From positions 36,930,545-36,994,544 of the forward strand of contig OY744616.1 in the NCBI GenBank assembly GCA_963556255.1: 64,000 nucleotides of DNA, given 5' to 3'. The position numbers were made by a program, and so were the translations under genes. This stretch comes from Allolobophora icterica. Its lineage: Eukaryota; Annelida; Clitellata; Crassiclitellata; Lumbricidae. The notes under the pieces were generated by a model. The model was not told where the DNA came from. It made no database searches and was given only the letters and a program-made list of their open reading frames with translations. Positions 1 through 14,700 of this stretch are shown here, piece after piece. Within the stretch, counting starts at the first letter, position 1. Each line of letters starts with the position of its first letter.

Positions 1-87
1 CGCTTGGGATTCGCCCTGGATGTGAGCTTCCTCAAGGTCACGGCGCAACTTCTGAAGCTCAGCCTCGCGTTTCTTGTTCACATCGAT
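1..87 (-). CDS. Gene A coding exon 25, partial
   Basis: [20 protein letters not shown] and on to the window edge, where the exon is cut. In gene B this exon is 167 nt, so about 80 nt are missing. Confidence 0.92.
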   Translation of the reverse strand, partial: MDVNKKREAELQKLRRDLEEAHIQGESQA

Positions 88-3000
88 CTTTGGGAAGAAA
101 TACAGGTATAGAGCAAGTGTCAATATATAAACCATATCCTATTCTGGGTAATGTCAAAACTTCAGCTGTAGGCTATTGTTAGAAATGGACGACCCATTGA
201 TGGACCCAAATCTACGGCAATATTGCGCATATGCATTTACAACCATTTCGGTCTCCTCGGACCCAGGTTGTGGCACCCCACGGTCCATAGATTCCTGATT
301 GTCCCTCGTATGCATTCTGCTTGCTCAGATCAGAAGCATTGCCAATGTTGGGCCCACCATCTGGAATCGCCTTTCTCGAGAGCTGCGGCTGGAGCTCCTC
401 AGTTTGTCCCTTCCACAGTTTTGCAGGCGCCTGAAGTCTGTATTATTTGACAGTGATTTCAGTGGTTCTGGTCGGGAGCGCTACTGATGAATTTTCTCTT
501 GAAGTGGTGCTTTATAAATGTCAGATTACAATAACAATTCTAAGCCTTAACAAACAGGGCAATGCTTAAACATCATCTGTAAACTATCGTTATAATTAGA
601 CGGATAGTAGGTGATTGATATGTGATATATTGGTCCAATTCATATAGTGAATGTTTACCTGGGCCTGAGTGGCTCCACCGGCTTCATCCAGACGCTGGCT
701 GAGATCATCCAGTTCGCGCTGGAGATCAACTCTCTGCTTGTCGGCCTAAAATGCAATCAAAATTCTATAATAACTGGGTTGATAGTTCAAAAGACTAATG
801 AACAAAAAAATTCATAGGCCTAGCGAGCTAAGTTAAAATGAATGCAAATTGGTAGAAGGCGATAACGAAAGAGTTTGAACTCAGAGACTACAAAAAACGA
901 TTCTTATCTAACCAATTTTATTTCTCTGTAACACCGTGAGATTCGATGATTGCCACAAAAGAAGATTTGCGAGGAAACTTCAAGGCTAAGCAATTGACAA
1001 CGATTGTATTGTAGACTTGAATCGGAGTACCTTAGTTCTGGCTGCTCTTTCGGCCTCCAGTTCCTCTTCAAGTTCAGCGATGCGAGCCTAAACGACAGAA
1101 CCATTCAAAAGTCTGACCAGACACTTGATATGCAAATTCAACGAATAATTAATGCGTTAGAGCTCAAACTAACGAAGTACAATTAATTTGCGATTGACAC
1201 AAATGGACCACGAATGCAAGGAAACATCAGTCGAGTCTTCCCATAACACTTTAACCTTAAACTAACACTTATATATCCTAAAAGCATTAGCATTACAAAT
1301 AAATATAGACTAACATAAAAATTTAATTATATTTAAAATATGGACTCTATTTCTCTCGGGTCTTCTGGCAACCGGATTTGGTTCTTCACTCTTTGCTTCG
1401 GGACAACCTGTCTGACACGACGCAGCGCAATAAGCTGATGTCTTGCGCTTAGCTTTTTAGTAGAGCTTTAGAAATTTGAAGTTTACGATTACGATTACAA
1501 TTAAATTGTCTAATTAATTTATCAATTATGACAGTTTCATAGCTCTCACGACAGTAGTTAATTCAAGAATGTGGTTTTGGACAATCTAGGGATTCTGTTG
1601 GTTCTTACCTGGAGTTCCTTAATCTTTTTCTGGAGTTGAGCAACAACATTCTGTTCGCTCTCCAGCTTAGCACCGAGAGCACTGATCTCACCATCCTTCC
1701 TGAAAGTAAAGACACAATGATCCATCAGGCGTCTATAAACTTCATGGACATTCATATATTATTTTCTTTTAGAAATGATCGTTGATATAAGAATAGAAAA
1801 ATAAGTTTTCATGTCATCTATCATAAACCAATAGAAGTGTTGCGCGTAAAGAATAGAAAAATAAGTTTTCATGTCATCTATCATAAACCAATAGAAGTGT
1901 TGCGCGTAAAGAATAGAAAAATAAGTTTTCATGTCATCTATCATAAACCAATAGAAGTGTTGCGCGTAAATAGTAGGGCTAAAATAAGTTATAGAAATTT
2001 TCTCAAAATTATATTTATATGCTATATAACGAGAGTTTAAGCAAAAAAGAACTTCTGCAAATATATTTCAGCTAACCTGCGAACATTATCCTCGAGTTCG
2101 TGTTTGATTCTGTCCAACTCCTCAACAGCTTCCTGGGTCTGTTTCAGATCAGTCTCCAACTTCCTCTTTGCCTTCTCAACGTCTGCGCGAACTTTCTTCT
2201 CACGTTCCAAACTCTCCTCTTTCTGAAATTTTACAGAAAGAGGAGATAAGGTGTTTGTTTTGGTAGTTAGGTTGGTACTTACAATATTAGGCCTATACTT
2301 GTCAGAATATGTCTATGCTTGAATACGAAACGAATTATCCATAAAACAGGTCAAAGGATTGATGCAATGTGGGTGCACGAAATGAAAGGCATACAGTTTT
2401 AATTGAATTGGAGGATAAACGCCTACCTCGTCAATGGTTTGTTCCAACTTCTGCTTGAGTTTGTTGAGGTGGTTGACCTTATCCTCCTCAGCCGCCAGAT
2501 CAGCCTGAGTCTTCTTGATCGTGTCTTCGAGACCCTTCTTGTCCTTCTGCAGTTTTCCAATGTTCTCGTCCTGCCTGGCCATTTCCTCATTCAAAGTCTT
2601 GATCTGGTTGTCCTTTGTCTGTTTGTCTTGCTCTGCCTTCTGTAAGGTCAGCTCCAGAGTCTCAATAGCCTTCTTCTGTTCATGGCTCTTCTCTTCCAAC
2701 AACCTCTTTTTTTCGAGTAGTTCCTCAGAGCCTCCTTCCAGGTCCTTCACTCTTTCCTCGAGTTCCTTATTATCTGCTTCCAGTTCACCCTTTTGGTTCA
2801 CCATCAGTCCAAGTTTCTCCTCGAGGTCCGACACAGTGTCACCTCCGGCTTCTAGCTGCATGTAAGCATCGTTCTTTTGCTGGAGAAGAACCACGTTCTG
2901 CTCTTCCAGTTCTTTCTTCTGCTTCAGGATCTTGGCTAGCTCCAGTTTCATGGCTTCAAATTCCTCGGCCTGCTTCTTTATATCGTCCTCAGCTTTGGCC

Positions 3001-5746
3001 TGGGTGAGGAGTGGCTTGACGCGGGTGTAGAGTTTCCACCACTGCCAGTTGCGCATGGACAGCCATCCACGAATGTTGCGTTGAATGACACTTAGGGCGA
3101 CTCTAAAAGAATTACGCAGAGGCGTCTGATATGATTATCAAAATTTCGCCAGAGTAGTTTGGTTGCAAATGGCAAAAATTAGTGTGAAATTAATACTTTG
3201 AAAAAGAAGGGACCACTGGAATAACCTTCTTTTAGTTCCAATATTCTTTGGTTGCGCGAATTTTGCGTTTTATTGTTATTTCAACCCGGACCCGCAAAGT
3301 ATAGAACCGGAGAGATGCAGCCGTTACTATCAGTGGTACGATGAATAATATGGAATGTGTACAAATATGTACAATGAGTAATATGGTTAGCATGCTATCA
3401 ACATTAGATGATCAATTAAAGATGGACAAGAATCGGCCAAACATTCAACAAGACAACTAAAGTATACAAGATTAACATGGTATATAAAACAAAAGAGGAT
3501 TTTAACCTCTGGTCCTGGAGTTTGCTGTAGTTCTTCCTGATGAGATATCCTCTGATGCGGGCCTGGAAGTTGGCAATGATACTACCCAATCTATCGTCTC
3601 TCATTTCCTCCAGTTGACCGAGGACTCCAGCCTTGAAGAAGACTTTCGTGTGACCAATACGATAGGCGTCTCCGATGTTTAGGGCGGCAAGAACCTTTTC
3701 GGATGCAATCTTGCCATCAACGAAGCCAGCAGGAATGGCATTTGGAGCCAAGATAGAATATCTGTCAGAAAGAATAATTCAATTTAAGGAATAATCTCGC
3801 GTCTGACATGAGGATATGAAGATTGGATGGAAAGTTGGTTGGTAGTACATTGCGTACTGTGAAGGTTTCAGAGCTACGCTGGAACCCTGGGGCCCATTCG
3901 CAGGTGACGGATCGAGGAATGACCCCAAGTAAAGAACATAGGCCCTAACTGCAAAATAATCGGGTATTCTCTGGCGAATATGCAATCACGCTCCCATCAG
4001 AGTGCGGAGGGCAATGGCGATCTCCATGAGAAATAAAAAAGATCCGGAAGACAGAGCATCGGAGACGACAATAAGGTGTAGTTACTCAATGAGGAGCGAA
4101 AGAATCAGAACAAAAAATTTTCTTTGTGTAAAAATTTGATAGGAAGTCTGTTAGTAGCTAAAGTTCCACATCTTGGCCAAGATTGCTTGCCGTCCGAAAA
4201 TTCTTTCACGTAAATCGCAGTTGTAAATGCAGAGTCAGATTAAAATGAAAGAAGTAAATGTTTAAAGAATCGAACCTCTGCTTGAACTCAGAGTAGATCA
4301 TTCTGTTGGGAAAACCCTTTCGGCAGATTCTGATGCCCTCAAGCACACCGTTACATTGCAGCTGATGCAGTACAAGCTCAGCCTCCAGAATACCTGCGAA
4401 GGTTACCATAATCACGTGAAGAAGCACACTGGTCCAACAGCATCATCTTCATGATACTAATTAATTAACAGGCATAGGCCTACTTATAATCCGATGAGAA
4501 CTTACATACAACATGCAGCTCTGCCTATATGAATCTCCAACTATAGTAGAATAAAATTACAATAATCGTTCAATGTGTCCAATGTATGAAATTCTCTGAA
4601 TTGTTCAGATAACTGAGGCCGCTTATCATTCACATGACATTATTTATTTAATTTATGTAGTACTTATATCTTATATTTGTAAGACTCGCCATGTAAAGAT
4701 TAACTGCTTATATTCTGAAACTGTTATTTTCACATGAAGAAACTGTCCTTCCGATCCGTTTAGATTAATTCCTAGATCTCGATAGACTCTCTCAAAACGA
4801 TTGTGGTACAGAATGCGAGTTTGCCTTGAAGTGACTATCGATTGATGCAGTGTGCCTTAACTAAAGGCGCTATAAAAGTTCCCAGAGTTTAGATTCGATT
4901 ATATTTTCGTTGGAAAACCGCGTTGTAGCAAACAAGAAATGGAGGAGATCAGTAAGAGGAGTAAGAGGAAAGGTTTGAGTTGTGCGGAGGTAATGAGGAT
5001 TGATGATTACCTGGTGTCTTCTGTTCGTTGGGAATCAAGCACCTGACGAATGATGGGTGAGTTGTCTTCAAAATGGCCATCAGTTTTGCCAGTTGTTCCT
5101 ATTTTCACACGAGAATCAACAGGCCGCTGTTATTCCAAGGAACTTCATTACATTATCGTCATTTGACAAATTTCTGACATAACCTCCCGGATGCGTTATG
5201 AAGCCTCTGATGGCTGTTAATTATGCAATGTGCTCTTTGGTTGCCTTCTATCTAGATATGTTTTCGTATAAGAAAGAAAAGCATAGCTAAAGGCATTTGA
5301 CGTCGATTGTAATCGATCTAGTTCTGATCAACTATAAATCAGTGAACACTGGAGACAAGATGCTTATATTCTTGTTGCAGTGAATTGACACTTTGGATCT
5401 TTGACTCGGCACTTGCCTTATAGAGCGAAATGTGCACGATCAAGCAAGTTCTTGATTCATGATCGAGCGTAGCAATTAGATAGTGACAATTATACAAATA
5501 TGGGTAGGTAACGTTACCCTGTGAGTAGCGGAGATGGTCTGGTAGGCAGAACCCTTCTTCTTCTTCTTGGCACCACCCTCTAAATAAATAAGAGTCAACA
5601 ATAAAACAATAAATGAAGGCACAATCGGTTTCTGTAATTCATATTAAGGAATTATATTAAATGCTGTATACGAAAAGTTCTTCGTGACAACCACTCATGT
5701 TGTATAAGTACAGTCAGTAATTACAAGAAGCGTTCTTCTTCTTCTT

Positions 5747-5777
<31 letters not shown>

Positions 5778-8700
5778 TTCTTATTCTTATTCTTCTTCAT
5801 GATCTATGGGCTGATAGCCCGTAGGTGTCCACTGCGCATTTGATTACTCTCTTCCAGGACCCCCTGTCTTGTGCCCGGTGTGTCAGTTCCTGTATATTCA
5901 TCCCACACCATTCCTCTATGTCCTGCAGCCATTCCCTGCATGGTCTTCCCTTTCTCCCCGATCCATCCATGATTCCTGTCATTATACTCTTTATCTTTCT
6001 GGCATTGCCCATTCTACATATATGTCCGAATAATTTCAGTCTCGTTTTCATTATGGTTTCTACCATATCTGATCTGCTGTTAAGTCTTCTTTGCACTTCT
6101 ACGTTAGTTATTTTCTGTATCCATTTTATTTGTAATATTCTTCTGTAGCAGTACTTTTCGAACGCTATTATCCTCTGTTTGTCTTCCTTTTTCAACGTCC
6201 AGGTTTTACATGCATACAACGCTGTGCTGAATACGCAAGCAGCGTTGAATAACGTTAATGCCATAATTCACTTCAGTTACACAATTAAATACTCTTTGTA
6301 ATTTTATGCGTTTACCTTCTTCTGCTTCGCGGAAGAAGAGAGCAACTAGAACTTCCTTGGACTGCTGCATAAGTTCAACGACGCACTCCTGAATTGGATC
6401 CTTGTTCTTGTCCAACCAGCCGTTGATGTTGTACTGCACCTGTGAAATGTCCAATCAAAGACATCTTGCTATGCGTTCTATGTCAGGTGAGAAACTTCCA
6501 AAGTTGGATATTAACATACAAAAGACTGGCTATCTAAGAGAGTCACTGAGAGTAGTGAATAAAACGAGGTGGCTAAGTAAAACTGTAAAGAATATAAGAT
6601 TTATTTTAAATACTTCAGTTAATGTATATTTCTAAAATGACTGTCATGATTAAATTAATCAACAATCTGAAAAACAAACGTTGAGGTTATTCTACCTTGG
6701 TTGCACTCTTGCACCATGATTACAATCATCGATTTCCATGCTTAGTATCGCGCTCTGTCTTCCACTTGACCTTTCAACTCAGACCTAGCACCGAAATCGA
6801 CCAACAACCCGGCTACTGTGGACTTGATTTGATATAGCGTCGGCACATAAACTAGTTTCCCAGACACGGCTTTTGTTTTGCACGGAGAAATGTCTGTGAC
6901 TTACATTTACATTCCGTAATCGTAATCTTAAACTGCAAATATCTAAAGCGCTAGTCTATAGGCCTAGTTAAGCGCAAAGCACCAGCTTATTCACGAGCGC
7001 TTTTGTTCAAACATCGTCTAAATGCGACCGAGAGCTAAGTCATCAATTATAATAATAACAATAATAATAAACTGTATTAATTCAAACTGACAAGCCAGTA
7101 GGCAGTAAGATTACATTGAAACATGACAGTACAATCAAGATCTTAATTAAACACACGTTTTGGCAGCCATGCAAGGCGCCACCCTAGAGGGGGTTACGGG
7201 TATCGAACCGCGGTCTAATGCTCTCCTGGCCATGATTGTAACCATTCATCTATCTCCCTCTGTTAATAATTTACAATGACACCCTGGATTCTACTATTAT
7301 AGGCTATGATTGTTTACTTACGGTTCCGGCGTAGTGATACACTTCGAAATGCGGTTCGTGCTTGCTGGCCTGCTTCTGGGGTTTGGGCTTGCCGAAGTTC
7401 TTTGACTTGCCCAAGTGGTTCTCGTAGAGCTTGGACAAGAAGGTCTTGTCAGAAGCCTTCGGGAACATGCACTCCTCCTCAAGGATGGACAAGATGCCCA
7501 TAGGCTACATTCAGAATGATGCACAGATGTAAAACACAGAATAAATGCAACATAAAACACTTACAAAACATCTACAACAAGGAATAATAGTACACGCTGC
7601 GATTATCAATGTATTAAGACAACGTGAATGACGTATTGCGAAGTAACAATTGTTATGTGGAACTTGTGAGTCGGTTTATTACTAAACTTTATTATTCTTT
7701 CGAGCTGTTCCTTTAAACTCTGCTCAAGTTACTTTTTATAGCCATGTTTAGACGCATCTGTTCAGATTTCTTAGGCAAGAAGTTCATAGTGCTTTTGGGT
7801 GGCTCCTAAAATGCACTTTATAAAAATCCAGATACATACTGCAGAGTCAATGCTCATTGTGCGGTTATTAGGATGCTTAAACATCCACAATGCGCATCCG
7901 ATATGATAATGCAGAATGTGCCGCAAGTGACATTTATTGGTTATATCTAATAACAATATCGAAATGTTATATAACATGGCAGCATTATGGCTAAGTTGTA
8001 AACTATACGAAGTAGAGCAGTTGATCTAACCTTCTCGATAAGAGCGATGCACTGCTCCAAGTCCATACCGAAGTCAATGAACTCCCACTGGATGCCCTCC
8101 TTTTTGTACTCTTCCTGTTCCAGGACGAACATGTGATGGTTGAAGAACTGCTGCAGACGCTCGTTTGTGTAGTTGATGCACAGCTGCTCAAACGTGTTGT
8201 ACTACAATGAAATCAATTCAGAAGAATTGCACTCCACATAATCAGCCCCGTTAAGTTTTAGTCCAAAGAGTAAATTAGGCAGCTCTTCTAAAAAATAAAT
8301 TCAGAGACCCTCTGGTTATCAAACGCAGACATATTTCCAACGTGTTTTCATTTCGCAGACTGCTAAATGAAGAGCAATGGCATTTCAAGTAATGTATCCA
8401 GTCATTCACTTTACTACTTCTGTCACGAAAAACGATGAAGTAAATGTTATGGTATTGAAGTAAAATAATAGTTCTTTCACAATAAAAATTAATGTTTAAT
8501 TCCTATGGCAACTAATATAAACCTGCTATTATTTATTACCAATCTTTTTAATTTTATATAGCCACAGCTTCAAGAAGTTATGCATGTGATTGAATACCTC
8601 AAAGATTTCGAAGCCAGCAATATCCAGTACACCGATGAAGTACTGTCTCTTTTGCTTCGTGTCCAGGGTCTTGTTGACACGGGCCACCAACCACTTGAAC

Positions 8701-11700
8701 ATACGGTCGTACATAGCCTTAGACAAGGCAGCCACGGCATAGACTACCTGTTAATCAGACCATCCGAACAGTCAGCCGACATCTGATCTTCTACTCGTCG
8801 TTCGTTATTTACTATTTGCAGCATTCGCTGTTACGACTTTATTCAAAATCGTTTTCATTTAAGAAATCAAAGCAAGGGATAGATTACGCCAACTTAAACA
8901 GAGGAATAAAACTGATTAAACTGATTCGTCATTTGGACAGTTACATAACTTCCACTAAAGGTTTGATTGAGGAAAATGAATTGTACCATTGAAATTGTAT
9001 TTATATTTAGAAATGCATAGGCATATATATATGTGTGTACTTAATAATAGCATTAAGACGAATTTCGTTTCAATAAACGAAAATCAGATTGGCTTGAAGA
9101 TAACTTGAAACTATGATGCGCTCATTACACTAATTATTAAACTTTTTCCTTTTCTGTTTAGGCCTCTCCCATTGGTAGGCCTATATCTTCACCGACGTAA
9201 GCCACATATGGCAAAGACACGCGCTCGAGACAATGAGAAGTGGTTATAGGTTGACTATAGCATTAAGTCCAAATACTAACATAGTTCTGACAACCTATGT
9301 TGTTTAGGTGAAGTTGTAATGAACGTGAATATATGCGGTGAGCTCTGACCTGGTCCTTGCTCTGACCCTTGGTGACGTATTCGGTGCCGACCTTGACCTT
9401 GGGCGTCATCAGACACTTGAGCATATCAGAGCAGTTGAGACCCAACAAGTGGGCAACCTTCTCAGCCTCTGTACAGTTGAAGCACACATGCGAGAGTTGA
9501 ACGTGAGCAACATTAAAATGTCGAAAACAATAAGCATGAAATAAAACGCCAGGAACAGAGGAGAGAAAAACACGAAGAAAGAATGAAAGAATGAAATAAG
9601 GAGACTGAGCCGTCGTAGTCTTATCAGCCTGCAGATCAGAATAGAACTGTTTCTAGCCATATTATGTGCACGTGGTCCGTAAGACAAGATACATTCTCAG
9701 TTTATTACACGCTTTTGCCAACATTAGTTCTCTAAGAACTTTGTTCACGAGTCGAGGGATCCAGCAACCGAACACCTTTAAACGCATTTATAAATAAGAC
9801 CTCAATATCAATAGTTGTGTATTGCAGCGGGTTTCAAACGGTGGTATGCGGCGTACTACTAGTGGTACGCGAGGTGTCGCTAAGTAGTAGGCCCTACGTG
9901 AAAAAAAATTCAAAAAATTTAAATTTTCTATGAGTTTATGCCCATCTTTCTTTGATTAGCTAAATTTGTCTACCTACGGTCCTACGATAATTGCAAAGGG
10001 ACTTCGCGCTCGCCTGGTGTTTTTGGTCCGACCTTTGCTGATGGTACAACAACATTCGATTTTTTTACCTCGTGGTACAATAACAATTAAGTTTGAAAAC
10101 CTCTGGTGTATAGAGTTGTCAAAGCTTTCCTGAATTAATAGTTACGTTTTTCATGTAATATCATAAAACCTACATAGATTTCTATATCTGTATTGATGTA
10201 AGTCTATACCTGCAGTGCCGTCAGCTTCAGCCTGTTCCTCTCTTGGCCTCTGCTTGAACTTCATTTCACCGAAATGTATCACAGCAGCCGTACATCTGTA
10301 CAGAGCCATCTTCTCAGATACATCGATTCCAAGCACAACGAAGGATTCCTACCATCAATTCACAAATCACTCGATCAGAATAAGGCATGACAACAAAATG
10401 TCAGTCGCATTTTACAACTCACTTGCATACTTTCATCGACCAGCCAAACGAACAAACGTTGCAGTAGCCAAAGAGTCTGAATTTGGGTTGGGTATTTTAG
10501 ACTTGTGAGACATAAAGAAACCGTATTTTTCCATTTTTCGTGATAAATAAGAGAGAAACATAGTTCGACTTAATGTCTTCTATAGTAAAGATTATGGAAA
10601 GGGAAATACTAACATCTACGACTTGCATTTCTTCCTGATCGTTCATGTTGTCAACAGTCAAGGTACCCTGGTTGATGAAGAAATAGAGACCAGGATCCAT
10701 AGCGACCAAAAGCTTCTCTGTTTAAAACAGAAAGAAAGAATGCTTTGAAAATGGAGAGAGAAAACTACCGAATAAACGAATGAATGAAAGAAAGAGATAA
10801 GCCGTATTTCTAATTGTAGTTCCTCTGTTAATCGCTTTGTATGGATAGCTTCGGAAATTATACGTTAATTGGCCAACAGATCTTGCTTGATATTGTGGCT
10901 ATAGAAGTTTTTGGAATGTATTAAATTAGAATAAAAAAAATGGAAACAAGCTTGCAATGACGCTGTGAAAGACAGGGCTACAGTCTCATAAACAAATTGA
11001 GTTAGCTAGCAATGTTTTGTGTAATACTTTCTATGAAATGAAATTTTTATAATTAAATATGATGTCTTTCTCCTACACAAAATTATTAATGAATTGGTAG
11101 CGTGGATTAGCATAGAAGCAGCTCTGATGAGTCAATAACATTTTCTATAGAATTAAAACAATCAGGAAAAGAGAATGAATGCCACATTAATGCAATCGTA
11201 AGCAGCGTTTTATGAGCGTTTGAAAGGAGCTCGACGCTTAGATAACTAATTAACCAATGTTGATAATAGAATGATGAAACTACCGGCATAGTCTGGGTAT
11301 TTGTCACTGAGAAGCCAGTAGAAGATGTGGTAATTTCTCTCCAACCCAGGTTGCTGGTAAGTCACACGAGACTTCTCCAGTAGATCTGAAAAATACGAAG
11401 CCCAGTAACGTCCATTGCCTATATGAAGCTCTACGTGCCTAAAGAATGGAGTGACAACTGGAAATGATTAAATTGGACTTGTAGTAATACAGAATGAAAG
11501 ATTATAAAGCGTATAGACCATTAAAATAAAAGATAACGAAATGTATTTTAAAATGCTACTTTCGCATTTTCTCACTTAACTTTTAACATTTAACTTTGTC
11601 AGTTTAAGTTCTCTATTTCTTCAGATATGCATAACATACAGATCATGTCAATCGTGTCTCTCAAACATGACTTTATCATCCACGCAAACTCAGCATCATC

Positions 11701-14700
11701 CGTAACTGTCTCCCTTCACGCGGTCACCACTCTCGTACATGCACTGATCTGCACTAGGGTTGCGTTTGGCAACTCCATCTATGCTGGTTTCTCTTCACTA
11801 AACCTTTCCAAGCTTCAGTCAACACTTAACGCTGCTACCCGCCTTATTGGCGGTCTCCCGAGGTTTGCCGACATACCTGCCTTCAGTCGAGACACTCTCT
11901 ACTGTGCCCCAGCGCATCCAGCTCAAAATTCAACTGTAATGCGCAACTATTTGGTCGGGGTAGCTCCTTCACACGTACAGCCCTTCTGTACCTCGGTCTC
12001 TTCACTCCCTGGTCGCTCCCACTCTGCGCCCGGCCACCAGAGTCCTTCTGATTGTTGCCCACATGCGCGGGGCTACTGTTCAATCTAGAAGTGTTGCTTA
12101 TGTTGGTCCCTCTAGTTGGAACCGTCTTCAGCAGGAATTGCGGCTTGAGCTCCTCAGTCTTTCTCTTCCTCTGTTCCGGAAACGCCTGAAAATCCATTTT
12201 ATTTATTAGCGATAGAACTAACTTGGGTCGGGAGTGACTCTGAATCTTTGATGGCGCTTTTATAAATGTTCGATTAAAAATTACAATTACAAGTTTCGGA
12301 TGAATTTACTGTCAGATAATATCAGGCCTAAAGCCCCTCTATATATCCGCTCTTGCGTAGTAGAAGTTTTCAAAGAGTAGGCCCTATGATTGACTATCTC
12401 AGACTTACAGCTTTCAATGTCGGCGCCGGCGATCTTGCCATTGGTACCGAAGTGAATACGGACGAATTTACCCTGTAATGTATGTATATATATTCGTTTA
12501 TTGAAGATTTCCAGAAGATGTACCAGACATTAACCAATATTCAATCATGACTAAGTACTCAGTGATAACTAATTAGCCTTAATTCTGGAAATCTTCTATT
12601 GCTGTATCATTAAGCTGATAACTTAAACTTTACATAGGTAGTCACTAAGCGTTCATGTTGGTCTTTATTAAATGGAAAAGTAAACGATAGCCCCCACTAG
12701 TTAACATTGAACTAGAAATTATGGTGTGCTATGATTTAGAATAATGATAAGTTATCATATGAAGAGTTTTATCCTTCTGAAAGCAAAGAAGCCGTCCATC
12801 ATCAAAATAGTCTCTTTTTTTGTAAGTGAACTAACGCAACCATGTCGGCTACAGTGGCTTCTGTAGTATTTTAAATTTTGCAATGCATACTGAAATTTTG
12901 AGTAGGTCTACTTACGAAACGGGAGGAGTTGTTGTTCCTGACTGTCTTGGCGTTACCGTAAGCTTCCAGTACCGGATTAGCCTGGACGATCTGGTCCTCT
13001 AAGGTTCCTTTTCCCTGTAGCCATAAACAGTCCAAAATCTTTTCTAACAGGGTATTTAAACTGATGACAAATACTGATAATCGAGTGAAAGCAGCCTATG
13101 TAAAGTACCGATTGATTCTAATACCTCGACTGATTCTGGCCAAAGAAAAATTGTGATTTAGGAACGCGGTGTTGCTGAGAAGCGACCAGGGACTGCCAAT
13201 TGATGTGTCGTCTGTTAGGATTACGGCGTTATAGGAGTTTAGAGATTGGATTATTTTCGGTCATTTAACGTTGTCCACCTGTTGGTCCTAGAAGAAACTA
13301 GAGCGATTAAACCTCTGATCGGTTTCTCCTAGACGTTTCAGTTGTAACGCTGTGTGTATTCAACACACTGAGTCACGACTTCGAATCCAGAGGAAAATTG
13401 CGAGAAACTGCTTCTGCCTGGGCGCAACTCTGAGTGCCAATAAATGATTCCGAAACTTAACTAACAGTCCTTAGTTAGTTTAAGCGATCACTAATCTCAT
13501 CGATTGCTTTAATGCTATCTCAATATCCAATCTAAGAATGTGATTAACAAATGCAAAGTAATTATTAGTGACTAATTATATGAAGAGTGTGCAATGGACT
13601 TACAGAAGCTCCAGCTGCCTCTTCATCCTTCTTCTGGGAAGCAGCGGCGACCATGGCGAAGTACGCAATGACCTTCTTCGTGTTCTCAGTCTTTCCAGCA
13701 CCAGACTCACCACTGTGTCAATGCACAGGAAAATAAAATTTATATATATATATATGAGTCCTCTCAATCTTTATATTATACAGTAAAGTATGTAAAACAC
13801 AAGGCAAAGAAGGTGAAAATTTACTGGGATTTCCTGTCCAAGTCTCCTGATTCAAAATAGTTTTGTCTACACAATTGTCTGTTTCTCATAGCGACCAACA
13901 AATTCTAAAGAGACTGAATTACTACGAGAGAAATCCTTCAATGTGAAGACTGAAGACTGAAGTGAGAAAATAAAACTTAGCTGCAGAATTTTTCTATGAA
14001 AGAGGAACTGGTAAGAATAAGAATAACTAACTAATAAACTAAGTAAGTAAGAATAGGGCTTTAATTTCTGCTAAAGATTGACTTCCTTAAATCATCCTGG
14101 CGTTTAATGAAACAGAAACTCACGTGATCAACACAGACTGATTTTCACGATCTGAAAATGAACGAAATTTTATGTTTGACTATGAATTTGTTTTTGGCAC
14201 AATGATAATTATGACTTGCTAACGACGGCGATAATGATGACGACAACAACGACGAGGACGATGATGACAACGACAACGACGAGGACGATGATGACGACAA
14301 CGACGAGGACGATGATGATAACGACAACGACGATGATGATGATGATGGCAACGACGAGGACGATGATGATAACGACAACGACGACGATGATGATGATGGC
14401 AACGACGAGGATGATGATGATGGCAACGATCACGATAATGATGATTTTAATGAAGTTGATTTGGTGATCATCACGTTAACAATGTTCTTGAAGATCATTA
14501 TGATTTGTTTTGAGTACATATTTTAGGGCAGTCATGTTAGTTTCGATGATGAATGATGATATTGATATTAATTGATATTAATGTTGTAGCAGTTGCTGTT
14601 GTTGATGATGATAATGATGATGATAATGATGATGATGATGATGACGATGATGAAATTGATGATTCCTTCATGTTAAGTGACGATGGTGATCGAACTGAAG

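Noticed and set aside
11627..12088. Host gene in gene A intron 7
   Set aside because: Frame matches a LINE C-terminus, is broken later and recurs in the same intron of gene B.
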